8,206 nt of DNA from Chloroflexota bacterium (GCA_963169135.1 CAUJEQ010000247.1:1-8206); one strand, 5' to 3'; positions 1 to 6,458 are shown, counted from the first letter of the stretch. Notes: generated from the letters alone by a model not told the origin. Translations and numbers: made by a program.

Positions 1-1182
1 GTCTACCTCCCGACCTTCCTCTTCGCCGTCGGCCAGGGTGCGGTCATCCCCATCCTGCCGCTCTATGCGCTCGAACTCGGCGCCTCAGTCGCCTTCGCAG
101 GGCTCCTTGTGGCCCTCCGCGGCATAGGCACTATGGTCTTCGATATCCCCGCCGGGGTGATGGTCACCCGGCTCGGTGAGCGCGGCGCCATGCTGGTCGG
201 GACCGTTGCCCTTGCTGCTGTGGCCGTCGGCGCAGGGCTCACCTCGTCTCCGTACATCCTCGCGCCGCTCATCTTCATCATGGGCTGCTCCTGGGCCATT
301 TGGATGCTCGCCCGCCTCTCCTACGCAACCGACGCGTCACCCATCGAGCAGCGGGGCCGCGTCCTCTCACTCCTGGGCGGCTCCAACCGGGTAGGCAACT
401 TCGTCGGGCCGTTCGTCGGCGGTTTTGGCGCCGCCTGGCTGGGCACCGAGGCCGCCTTCTACATCCAGGCTGCCCTTGCCCTCGCCGCTGCCGCCGCCAT
501 GTTCGCGTTCGTCCACGAACCCGAACGCACCACCGTCATCCACACCGAGGCTGCCCACAAACGTCTCATCGGTGTCCTCAACGAGCATCGGCGCGTTTTT
601 GCGACCGCCGGTATGGCCACCGTCGCGATCCAGGTCCTGCGCAGCTCCCGCCAGGCCATCATCCCCCTCTGGGGCGATAACGTCGGCCTCGACGCGGCCC
701 AGGTCGGCGTCATCTTCGGCCTCTCCTCCGCCATCGACATGACCGTCTTCTACCCCGTCGGCATTGCGATGGATCGCTGGGGCCGCAAGTGGACGGCCAT
801 CCCCTGCCTCCTCATCATGTCCGCCGGCATGCTCATGATCCCCCTGACCGATGGATTCACGGGCTTGCTTACCGCCGGCCTGGTCACCGGTTTCGGCAAC
901 GGCCTCGGCAGTGGTATCAACATGACCCTCGGTGCTGACTTCTCACCCGCCATCGCCCGCGGCGAGTTCCTGGGTGTCTGGCGCCTCATCGGCGACCTGG
1001 GCACCGCCGGGGGGCCGCTCCTCGTGAGCGGCGTAACGGTTGCAGCCTCGCTTGGTGCCGCTTCGGTCGCAACCGGCGGTATCGGCCTGGCGGGGGCCGC
1101 CATCATGTTCTTTCTCGTCCCCGAACCCATGCGCCACGGCCGGGCAGCCCTCGCCGCCCGCCGGCCCGCCCCGCCAGGTTAG
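1..1182 (+). CDS. MFS transporter, 5' end cut by window edge
   Basis: Frame 1 is open from the first base to a TAG stop, giving 393 residues of a polytopic membrane protein. It is a Major Facilitator Superfamily carrier, probably an efflux permease of the inner membrane; the substrate is not predictable. The first half carries the TM2-TM3 loop motif A as GVMVTRLGERG (about residues 51-61). The second half repeats it as GIAMDRWGRKWT (about residues 252-263). This internal duplication is the hallmark of the 12-helix MFS fold. A hydrophilic stretch around residues 170-200 is the usual central loop between the two six-helix bundles. MFS proteins are typically near 400 residues, so probably only the first 10-25 residues lie outside the window. 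The GTG at 109 is internal, because the reading upstream of it (helix 1 with PILPLYALELG) is good MFS sequence. The stop overlaps the stop of the convergent gene that ends at 1179. Confidence 0.9.
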   Translation, partial: VYLPTFLFAVGQGAVIPILPLYALELGASVAFAGLLVALRGIGTMVFDIPAGVMVTRLGERGAMLVGTVALAAVAVGAGLTSSPYILAPLIFIMGCSWAIWMLARLSYATDASPIEQRGRVLSLLGGSNRVGNFVGPFVGGFGAAWLGTEAAFYIQAALALAAAAAMFAFVHEPERTTVIHTEAAHKRLIGVLNEHRRVFATAGMATVAIQVLRSSRQAIIPLWGDNVGLDAAQVGVIFGLSSAIDMTVFYPVGIAMDRWGRKWTAIPCLLIMSAGMLMIPLTDGFTGLLTAGLVTGFGNGLGSGINMTLGADFSPAIARGEFLGVWRLIGDLGTAGGPLLVSGVTVAASLGAASVATGGIGLAGAAIMFFLVPEPMRHGRAALAARRPAPPG

Positions 1183-1712
1183 TCGCGCGCGATTGGCAAG
1201 GGGTTCGCGTGGCCACCGGCTCCTGGCACCGGATCCGAGCCGTCGGCCCGCCGCACCAGCACGCCACAGTCGCAAGGGTGCTGCTCCAGGTTGTAATGAA
1301 ACTTGTACACCTCGATCAGCCCCGACAGCGGTTCGAGCCCTTGCTCCCTCACCCACCGGTGCACGGCCCCTGCCGCCTCATCGATCTCGTCCACGTTGTC
1401 GGCGTACACATAGGCGAACGAACCTCCGGGGAGGAACGTCGTCCGTGCCGGCGCCGGCGGCGTGTAATCGCTCCGAATCGGCACCCCCGCCCGGTATCGC
1501 TGTGGGGTGCCGTCCTCCCCCGCTTCCGTCATCCAGCCGATCGCCGCGATGTCGATGCGGCCTAACGAGGGCCGCGCCTGCACCCGCCACGCGTTGAACT
1601 CGTCCCACAACCGCGAGAAGTCTGGCGCCAGGTCTCCCCCGGGCGGCCAGCCGGCCGCCACGGCAACCTCGAAATACGCTACCCGCATCTCTGGCAGGCG
1701 AGCCAGCCACAC
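1179..1712 (-). CDS. Stand-alone GyrI-like / AraC effector-binding-domain protein
   Basis: About 177 residues, read from GTG at 1712. The whole protein is one GyrI-like (AraC effector-binding, SOUL-superfamily) small-molecule-binding domain without a DNA-binding region. Visible signatures are the N-terminal strand LPEMRVAYFEV (residues 6-16), YRAGVPI (73-79), the GGSFAYVYADNVDEIDEAAGAVH strand-helix region (96-118), HRWVREQGLEP, and the conserved acidic strand LIEVYKF with E134. Members of this fold bind drugs or small hydrophobics (BmrR, Rob, SbmC/GyrI), and some stand-alone ones are reported to hydrolyse cyclopropanoid compounds; which applies here is unknown. The gene starts 11 bp after the CoA-transferase stop and is surely co-transcribed with it. 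The start is ambiguous. A TTG at 1727 overlaps that stop as TTGA, GTG 1712 keeps the conserved LP-x-MRVAY strand, and ATG 1688 would cut into it. None has a clear Shine-Dalgarno. The C-terminal 20 residues (Gly/Pro-rich) are not part of the domain. The TAA stop overlaps the transporter's TAG. Confidence 0.75.
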   Translation of the reverse strand: MWLARLPEMRVAYFEVAVAAGWPPGGDLAPDFSRLWDEFNAWRVQARPSLGRIDIAAIGWMTEAGEDGTPQRYRAGVPIRSDYTPPAPARTTFLPGGSFAYVYADNVDEIDEAAGAVHRWVREQGLEPLSGLIEVYKFHYNLEQHPCDCGVLVRRADGSDPVPGAGGHANPLPIARD

Positions 1713-1723
1713 CCGCCGGCCGC

Positions 1724-2923
1724 TCAAGGGATCGCCCCGAGTTCCTTCAGTGATGCAATCCGGTCCCAGTCGTACCCGCACTCCAGGAGGATCGTCTCCG
1801 TGTCCTGTCCCAGTTCGGGCGCCCAGTTCGTTGGTACGATCGGTGTCCCGTAGAAGTCCGCCGGGGTTGCAACCTGCTCCTTCGGGCCGTCCGGCGCCTC
1901 GATGGTCACGATCGCGCCCGTCGCCCGGATAACCGGGTCCTGCACCGCCTCGGCAATCGTCTGCACTGGCGCGAACCATACGTCGTTCGCGTCGAACACC
2001 GGCCCCCACTCCCGCAGAGGCCGCCGTCCGAGGATCCCGTCGAGGATAGCTACCAGCTCAGGCGCGTTGTCCCGCCTCCCGGGGATGTCCACGAACCGCG
2101 GGTCGTCCGCCAGCTCGGGCGGGCCGCCAACCGCCCGCAGGAAGTCTGGCCAGTGGCGGTCGCCCTGCAGCATCAACAGCCAGAACCACCGCCCCTCGCT
2201 GTCCTGGAAGGGGTTGATCAGCGGGTTCGGTGCGTGCCGCCGGTCGAACGGCGGCATCGATGGCAGGTTCGCCCGCAGCTGCGTATTGGCGTCCCACCCC
2301 ATCATGTACATCCCGATCCGCGTCAGCGAGACCGCCACCTTCTGCCCTTCGCCCGTCCGCTCCCGGTGGTACAGGGCGGCCGAAACGGCTCCGGCCGCGT
2401 TTGCTCCGGTCATGTGGTCGCCCATTCCACCGCGCTGCAGCGGTGGTTCCCCACCCGCCGGTGTCAGGCTTGCCACCACTCCAGCGCGCGCCCAAAACGC
2501 CCCCACGTCGTACGCCGCCCGGTTCGCTTCCGGGCTGTCCGGGCCGTACCCCGTCAGCTGGCAGTAGATCAGCCGCGGGTTCGTGTCCTTCAGCTTCTCG
2601 TACGTCAGGCCGTACTTCTCCAGTGCTCGCGGCCGCATGTTCGTCACGAAAACGTCCGCTGCGTCGATCAGGTCGCCAGCGACATAACGCGCATCCTCGA
2701 CCTCCAGGTCCAGCGCGATGCTCCGCTTCCCCCGGTTGTCCAGCTCGAACGGCGGGTTCATCACCGCCCCGAACGCGGCGCCCAGCCCACGAAACGGGTC
2801 GCCCTCCGGCGGCTCGATCTTGATCACGTCCGCCCCCCAGTCCGCCAGCACCGCCGCGCACGATGGCCCCGCCACCCACACCCCCAGTTCGACCACTTTG
2901 ATACCGGCCAGCGGTCCCGCCAT
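1724..2923 (-). CDS. Class III (CaiB/BaiF family) acyl-CoA transferase
   Basis: 399 residues, a typical family length (about 380-430). Class III enzymes move CoA between carboxylic acids through an aspartyl-CoA thioester; examples are formyl-CoA:oxalate, carnitine, bile-acid and methylfumaryl-CoA enzymes. The N-terminus PLAGIKVVELGVWVAGP is the classic family opening. It is followed by LADWGADVIKIEPPEGD (residues 27-42), the nucleotide/CoA-binding Rossmann-like core, and FELDNRGKRSIALDL (59-73), diagnostic of the family. The catalytic aspartate is D169 in GGMGDHMTG, the same position as Asp169 of Oxalobacter formyl-CoA transferase. TGYGPDSPEANRAAYDVG (124-141) is the substrate-loop region. 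The interlocked dimer and cytoplasmic location are known for the family. The donor and acceptor acids cannot be read from the sequence, and no acyl-CoA dehydrogenase or thiolase lies next door to suggest a pathway. ATG at 2923 has a good Shine-Dalgarno, GGAGGGG, 6 bases upstream. It heads a two-gene unit with the GyrI-like gene and is divergent from dcd. Confidence 0.93.
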   Translation of the reverse strand: MAGPLAGIKVVELGVWVAGPSCAAVLADWGADVIKIEPPEGDPFRGLGAAFGAVMNPPFELDNRGKRSIALDLEVEDARYVAGDLIDAADVFVTNMRPRALEKYGLTYEKLKDTNPRLIYCQLTGYGPDSPEANRAAYDVGAFWARAGVVASLTPAGGEPPLQRGGMGDHMTGANAAGAVSAALYHRERTGEGQKVAVSLTRIGMYMMGWDANTQLRANLPSMPPFDRRHAPNPLINPFQDSEGRWFWLLMLQGDRHWPDFLRAVGGPPELADDPRFVDIPGRRDNAPELVAILDGILGRRPLREWGPVFDANDVWFAPVQTIAEAVQDPVIRATGAIVTIEAPDGPKEQVATPADFYGTPIVPTNWAPELGQDTETILLECGYDWDRIASLKELGAIP

Positions 2924-2929
2924 CGCGTT

Positions 2930-2963
2930 CCCCTCCGTGTTACATACTGCCTGCGGGATTCTA
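2930..2963 (-). promoter_or_regulatory. Promoter -10 and Shine-Dalgarno of the CoA-transferase gene
   Basis: On the minus strand TAGAAT (2963-2958) fits a -10 box. A transcript starting near 2951 would place the strong ribosome binding site GGAGGGG (2936-2930) in its leader, 6 bases before the ATG at 2923. A second -10-like TATGTA (2946-2941) would start the RNA inside the Shine-Dalgarno and is less likely. No clear -35 hexamer is visible. This is the only clearly strong Shine-Dalgarno among the minus-strand genes here. Confidence 0.45.
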
Positions 2964-3014
2964 CCGGCCGGCAGCCTCCCGTGCCGTGCGGTACCTCGAA
3001 ACGCCCCACCCGCC

Positions 3015-3020
3015 TAGACT
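3015..3020 (+). promoter_or_regulatory. Candidate -10 box of dcd
   Basis: TAGACT lies 28 bases upstream of the dcd ATG, in the 125-bp divergent region shared with the CoA-transferase gene. Expected transcription start is near 3027, giving a leader of about 22 bases without an obvious Shine-Dalgarno. No good -35 hexamer is present at 16-18 bp. The call rests on one hexamer only. Confidence 0.35.
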
Positions 3021-3048
3021 TTGCCGAAACCACCAACGGACTTTGCCC

Positions 3049-3621
3049 ATGGTCCTCAGCGACCGCACCATCCGCCGCGAAATCGAGGCCGGCAACATCA
3101 TCATCGACCCGCTCGGCCCGGGCGCCATCCAGCCTGCCAGCGTCGACCTGCGCCTCGGCCACCTCTTCCGCGTCTTTCGGAACTCCCAGATCCCGTTCAT
3201 TGACGTGAAGAAGGACTATCCGGACCTCACCGAACTCGTCGAGATCGACGACGACCACCCGTTCGTCCTCCACCCCGGCGAGTTCGCCCTGGCCGTCACC
3301 TACGAGCGCGTGAAGCTCCCTGATTCCATCGTCGGCCGTCTCGAAGGCAAATCATCGCTCGGCCGCCTGGGCTTGCTCATCCATTCAACCGCCGGTTACG
3401 TCGATCCGGGCTGGGATGGGGCGCTCACCCTCGAGCTCTCAAACGTCGCGAACCTCCCCATCATGCTCTACCACCGCATGAAGGTCTCCCAGATCTCGTT
3501 CCTCCAGCTCACCGAGCCCGCTGAGCACCCCTACGGTTCGAAGGCCGCCGGGAGCAAGTACCAGCACCAGGTCGGTCCAACACCCAGCAAGTACTACCTC
3601 AACTTCCGCGACGAGCCCTGA
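3049..3621 (+). CDS. dcd: dCTP deaminase, probably bifunctional dCTP deaminase/dUTPase
   Basis: 190 residues from ATG 3049, the exact length of the M. tuberculosis enzyme. It deaminates dCTP to dUTP; the mycobacterial and methanogen type also hydrolyses dUTP to dUMP, feeding thymidylate synthesis in the cytoplasm. The N-terminus MVLSDRTIRREI and the IDPLGPGAIQPASVDLRLG block (residues 19-37) are typical. The active-site block GRLEGKSSLGRLGLLIHSTAG (96-116) gives K101, S102, S103 and R106. It is followed by VDPGWDGALTLELSN (118-132) with the catalytic glutamate E129. The C-terminal lid, SEHPYG-like EHPYGSKAAGSKYQHQ then GPTPSKYY, closes over the nucleotide. HSTAG followed by (Y/F)-x-DPG and GSKYQ-x-Q-x-GPTPS resembles the bifunctional actinobacterial form more than E. 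coli Dcd, which reads HVTAHRIDPG. A GTG at 2986 would add 21 non-conserved residues and is rejected because the family starts at M-x-LSD. The trimeric fold is known for the family. Confidence 0.95.
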   Translation: MVLSDRTIRREIEAGNIIIDPLGPGAIQPASVDLRLGHLFRVFRNSQIPFIDVKKDYPDLTELVEIDDDHPFVLHPGEFALAVTYERVKLPDSIVGRLEGKSSLGRLGLLIHSTAGYVDPGWDGALTLELSNVANLPIMLYHRMKVSQISFLQLTEPAEHPYGSKAAGSKYQHQVGPTPSKYYLNFRDEP

Positions 3622-3633
3622 GCCGCCCTGGCG

Positions 3634-3639
3634 TATACT
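3634..3639 (+). promoter_or_regulatory. -10 box TATACT, leaderless-type promoter of the Uma2 gene
   Basis: TATACT is a five-of-six match to the TATAAT consensus, in a 25-bp gap between the dcd stop (3621) and the ATG at 3647. Only 7 bases separate the hexamer from the ATG, so transcription would start at or next to the A of the start codon. No Shine-Dalgarno exists in the CCACTCC spacer. This indicates a leaderless mRNA and transcription independent of dcd. No -35 consensus is evident. Confidence 0.55.
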
Positions 3640-3646
3640 CCACTCC

Positions 3647-4222
3647 ATGACAACCGAGGCTACCAGCGGATTGCTGACTGCCGAGGAGTTTTTCGCGCTG
3701 CCCGATCCTCCGGATGGCGCCAGGCTCGAGCTCATCTCCGGACAGGTGGTACGGCACATGCCTGCGAGCGGGAAACATGGTGTGCGTGTCCTGTTCATCG
3801 GCCGCCGGCTGGCTGAGTTCGCCGAAGCCAACGGCCTCGGTACCACGCTCGTCGAAGCCGGCTTTATCCTCGGGCGCAGCCCCGACCAGGTGCGCGCGCC
3901 GGACGTGGCGTTCCTCGCCAATGAGGACACACCGGTTTCGGGCATCCCCGATGAAGGGTTCATCGATCAGCGCCCGACACTCGCCGTCGAGGTCGTGTCG
4001 CCAAACGACCTCGACAGCATGGTGACTGACAAAGTTGCGGACTACTTGGAAGCCGGGGTCCCCCGGGTTTGGGTGGTGCGCCCAAAACGGAAGCTGGTGA
4101 CCGTGTACCGCGAGGACGGTTCGGCCCGCGTGCTTGGCATTGGCAGCATCCTCGCGAGTGAGGATGCCGGTTTCGCCATCGACGGGTTCAGTCTTCCGCT
4201 CGCCGACCTCTTCCCTGATTGA
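3647..4222 (+). CDS. Uma2-family (DUF820) putative restriction-endonuclease-fold protein
   Basis: 191 residues, the usual length of Uma2 (DUF820) proteins, which have the PD-(D/E)XK nuclease fold. Family members are abundant in Cyanobacteria and Chloroflexota, often in many copies; their biological role is not established. The N-terminal LLTAEEFFALPDPPDGARLELISGQ part (residues 9-33) is the family opening with the conserved Glu E29. The core reads VRAPDVAFL with D86, then RPTLAVEVVSPND with E115, and K129 in the helix DKVADYLEAGVPRVWVV. These give a D...E-x-V...K arrangement compatible with metal-dependent nuclease chemistry. No DNA-binding appendage or signal peptide is seen. It is preceded by its own TATACT box, and no restriction, CRISPR or transposon gene is adjacent. 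Codon choice differs from neighbours: by my hand count valine is 11 GTG, 5 GTC, 3 GTT and 1 GTA, against 11 GTC and 2 GTG in dcd, a possible sign of transfer. Confidence 0.88.
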   Translation: MTTEATSGLLTAEEFFALPDPPDGARLELISGQVVRHMPASGKHGVRVLFIGRRLAEFAEANGLGTTLVEAGFILGRSPDQVRAPDVAFLANEDTPVSGIPDEGFIDQRPTLAVEVVSPNDLDSMVTDKVADYLEAGVPRVWVVRPKRKLVTVYREDGSARVLGIGSILASEDAGFAIDGFSLPLADLFPD

Positions 4223-4300
4223 CCTCCGCCGTCGGCCCCGGCCCCTCCCCCTCCAGCACGAGCAGTGCCCCTCGCCCCCGGCGCGGGCGCCCCGGAACGT
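4223..4300. other. Convergent intergenic gap, no clear terminator
   Basis: 78 bp between the Uma2 stop and the stop of the minus-strand beta-CASP gene. It is very C-rich and contains a small GC inverted repeat (GGCGCGGGCGCC, 4280-4291: 4-bp stem, 4-base loop). Neither strand has a U-tract after it, so an intrinsic terminator is not supported. Confidence 0.4.
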
Positions 4301-5704
4301 CTACCGCAGCAGGTACTCCAGTTCATATTCCTGTCCCATCTCCGGGATATACGGCTCCACCGCGAACCGCTCCTTAAGCGCCCCGCCCAGCGCCTTCAAG
4401 CCGTCAGGCTCGCCGTGGTTCAGGAAGATCGTTCCTGGCGGCTTCGGAGCGGTTCCAACCCAGCGCAGCAGCTCGTCGCGGTCGGCGTGAGCCGATAGTC
4501 CCTCGATGCTCACCACCCGTGCCCGCACAGGGACATTCTCCCCATACATCCGGATCGTCTGCGCGCCCGTCAGCAGGCTCCGTCCCCGCGTCCCGGCTGC
4601 CTGGTAGCCCACCAGCGCGATCAGGTTCCGCGGGTCCTGCACGAGCCGTTGCAGGTGATGTACCACCCGCCCCCCGGTCAGCATTCCGCTGGCCGCGATG
4701 ATGATCCGCGGCCCGGGCATGTTGTTCAGCTTCTTCGAGTCCGCCACCGATCGGTGGAAACGCACGTTCTTCGGGAATAACGATTCCGGCGTGGTGTGCG
4801 GGATGCTTTTGTCCAGGTACTCCGATTCCAGGTACTTGTTGTAGAGCGAGGTCACATCCGTCGCCATCGGCGAGTCGATGTGGATCGGGATCTCCGGGAT
4901 CTTCCCGGTCTCGATCAGCTCCCGGAGGACGAGCGTCACCAGCTGCGCGCGTGCCACAGCGAACGACGGGATCAGGATGATCCCCTTGCGCGCAATCGGT
5001 TCAGCGAACGCCTCCCGGATCTGTTCCACCAGCGGGCGGTGCTCGTGCAGGCGGTCGCCATACGTCGATTCGAGCACGAGCGCGTCGCAATCCGGTAGTG
5101 GGTCCGGGTCCGTGTGCAGCGGCTGGTGATAACGCCCCAGGTCTCCGCTGAACACGATCCGCGCGAACCGGCTCCCGTCCTCCACGTCGATCTGCACGAA
5201 CGACGACCCGAGAATGTGGCCCGCGTTCAGGAACCGCGCAGTCACGCCGTCGCCCAGCTCCAGCGGTTCCCGGTACTCCACCGTCTTGAGCAGCCGCAAC
5301 GCCGCCTGGGCGTCCTTCACCGTATACAGCGGAAGTGCCGGCTTGTGCTTGCTGTAGCCCTTCCGGTTCGCGAACGCCGCGTCTTCCTCCTGGATCTCCG
5401 CGGCGTCGAGCAACAGGATGCGCACCACCTCTGCCGTCGCCGGCGTGCAATACACTGGCCCCTTGTAGCCCTGCTGCACCAGCCGCGGCAGATACCCCGT
5501 GTGGTCGATGTGCGCGTGGGTCAGCAGGATCGCGTCCGGTGCGTTCGGCCGGAATGGCGTCGGCTGCCAGTTCAGCAGCCTCAAGTCCTTCAGGCCCTGG
5601 AACATCCCGCAGTCCACCAGGACGCGCGTGTTTCCCGCCGTCAGCAGGGTCTTCGAGCCGGTGACCGTCCCGGCGCCGCCATGGAACGCAAGGCTCAGGT
5701 TCAT
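4301..5704 (-). CDS. Beta-CASP metallo-beta-lactamase RNA-processing nuclease (CPSF73-like)
   Basis: 467 residues from ATG 5704, with the lengths and motifs of bacterial CPSF73-like RNases such as Thermus TTHA0252. The expected role is zinc-dependent endo- and/or 5'-3' exonucleolytic RNA cleavage in the cytoplasm. MBL motif 2 is THAHIDHTG with H63, H65, D67 and H68. Motif 3 is AGHILGSS with H163 and motif 4 is FSGDLG with D188. The beta-CASP insert then follows: motif A LESTYGD with E212, motif B region IPSFAVARAQ (245-254), the signature DSPMA (278-282), ASGMLTGGR (338-346), motif C GLSAHAD with H406, and the final zinc ligand LNHGEP with H430. All catalytic positions are intact. No KH or other RNA-binding extension is present, unlike the archaeal aCPSF1 type, and it lacks the RNase J C-terminal domain. 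Its ATG overlaps the stop of the upstream hydrolase as ATGA, so translation is probably coupled. An in-frame upstream reading to 5749 lies inside the previous gene and is not conserved. Confidence 0.92.
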   Translation of the reverse strand: MNLSLAFHGGAGTVTGSKTLLTAGNTRVLVDCGMFQGLKDLRLLNWQPTPFRPNAPDAILLTHAHIDHTGYLPRLVQQGYKGPVYCTPATAEVVRILLLDAAEIQEEDAAFANRKGYSKHKPALPLYTVKDAQAALRLLKTVEYREPLELGDGVTARFLNAGHILGSSFVQIDVEDGSRFARIVFSGDLGRYHQPLHTDPDPLPDCDALVLESTYGDRLHEHRPLVEQIREAFAEPIARKGIILIPSFAVARAQLVTLVLRELIETGKIPEIPIHIDSPMATDVTSLYNKYLESEYLDKSIPHTTPESLFPKNVRFHRSVADSKKLNNMPGPRIIIAASGMLTGGRVVHHLQRLVQDPRNLIALVGYQAAGTRGRSLLTGAQTIRMYGENVPVRARVVSIEGLSAHADRDELLRWVGTAPKPPGTIFLNHGEPDGLKALGGALKERFAVEPYIPEMGQEYELEYLLR

Positions 5705-6396
5705 TGTTCGAGCCACCCTTGGCTGCTGTCGCCCGCCCGCCGTTGCCACTCCAGCACAAACGGGTTGTGCGCTTTCTCGAATGCCACCGTCGTCTCCTCC
5801 ATGTGCCCCGGCAGCACGATCGTCTCCTCCGGAAGCATCAGCAGCCGCTCGCAGATGCTCGCCATCTCCTGCTCCAGGCTCCCCCCGGGCAGGTCCGTAC
5901 GTCCGATCGAACCCCGGAACAGCGTGTCGCCGCTGAAGAGCATGCCCTCCTCCGCGTAGTAGCTCACGCTCCCCGGCGTGTGCCCCGGCGTCGTGATCGT
6001 CCGCAGCCGCAGTCCTGCTACCTCCACGATGTCGCCGTCCTTCACGAACATGTCCGGGTCTGGCGGCCCCTGGCTCACGTCGAGCCCCATCCGCGCCGCC
6101 ATCCCCTTCCAGCCGTTGCGCAGCAGATCGAGGTCGCTTTCGTGCAACAGGAACTTCGCGCCCGTGGCCGCGTAGACCCCCGCCACCCCCATCACGTGGT
6201 CGATGTGTGCGTGCGAGTTCGCGATGTACTTGATGGTCACGCCCATGTCGCGCGCTAGCGCAAGCACCTCGTCCGGCTGGTCACCGGGATCGATGCAGAT
6301 ACCTTCGCCCGTGCGCCGGTTGCCGATCACCCAGCAGTTCTCCTGGAACACCCCGACAACGATGCCCCGGACCATCAGCTCATTCGCAACTTCCAT
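5701..6396 (-). CDS. MBL-fold hydrolase, glyoxalase II / YcbL-like
   Basis: 231 residues from ATG 6396. It is a single-domain metallo-beta-lactamase-fold hydrolase of the hydroxyacylglutathione hydrolase group; YcbL-type members cleave S-lactoyl-thiol esters. The protein opens with VVGVFQENCWVIGN, the usual 'x-ENcYil' strand. Metal ligands are complete: SHAHIDHVMG with H62, H64, D66 and H67, then TPGHTPGS with H139, SGDTLF with D157, and PGHMEETT with H198. GDTLFRGSIGRTDLPGG (156-172) is typical of YcbL-like enzymes rather than of persulfide dioxygenases, which read GRTDF with a cysteine nearby. One oddity: the last motif is GH-M-E-ETT where most relatives have GH-G-P-x-TT. The true physiological thiol ester is unknown. 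An upstream in-frame start (6495) would add 33 non-conserved residues. ATG 6396 is favoured by the conserved N-terminus and a -10-like TACGCT only 7 bases before it. ATG 6375 (Met8) is a possible alternative. First gene of a two-gene unit with the beta-CASP nuclease. Confidence 0.9.
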   Translation of the reverse strand: MEVANELMVRGIVVGVFQENCWVIGNRRTGEGICIDPGDQPDEVLALARDMGVTIKYIANSHAHIDHVMGVAGVYAATGAKFLLHESDLDLLRNGWKGMAARMGLDVSQGPPDPDMFVKDGDIVEVAGLRLRTITTPGHTPGSVSYYAEEGMLFSGDTLFRGSIGRTDLPGGSLEQEMASICERLLMLPEETIVLPGHMEETTVAFEKAHNPFVLEWQRRAGDSSQGWLEQ

Positions 6397-6403
6397 ACAG
6401 AGC

Positions 6404-6409
6404 AGCGTA
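6404..6409 (-). promoter_or_regulatory. -10-like TACGCT of the MBL operon, leaderless-type
   Basis: On the minus strand TACGCT (6409-6404) is followed by 7 bases (GCTCTGT) and then the ATG at 6396. The hexamer keeps the most conserved T1, A2 and T6 positions. No Shine-Dalgarno precedes the ATG, so a transcript starting at the ATG is plausible. No -35 match is seen, so the call is moderate to weak. Confidence 0.35.
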
Positions 6410-6458
6410 CAGGCACCCGCTCTCACCGGCACCGTTCGGCTGTAGCCCCCCGCTCCGC

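Noticed and set aside
1728..2009. Upstream extension of the GyrI-like reading frame inside the CoA-transferase gene
   Set aside because: The extension is Arg/Gly-rich shadow translation of a well-conserved gene in another frame. The recognisable domain starts only at about 1712.
2964..2971. Palindrome CCGGCCGG in the divergent region as an operator
   Set aside because: Eight-base GC palindromes are common in this composition, and the flanking bases do not extend the symmetry.
2986..3048. GTG start for dcd 63 bases upstream
   Set aside because: The added residues are not conserved and would run through the candidate -10 box. The family begins at M-x-LSD, which matches ATG 3049.
3647..4222. 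Uma2 gene as part of a restriction or defence island
   Set aside because: No methyltransferase, helicase, toxin, integrase or repeat is nearby; the flanks are dcd and an RNA nuclease gene.
4280..4291. GC inverted repeat as an intrinsic terminator between convergent genes
   Set aside because: Only a 4-bp stem, and no T-run on either strand; a short GC palindrome is expected by chance at this base composition.
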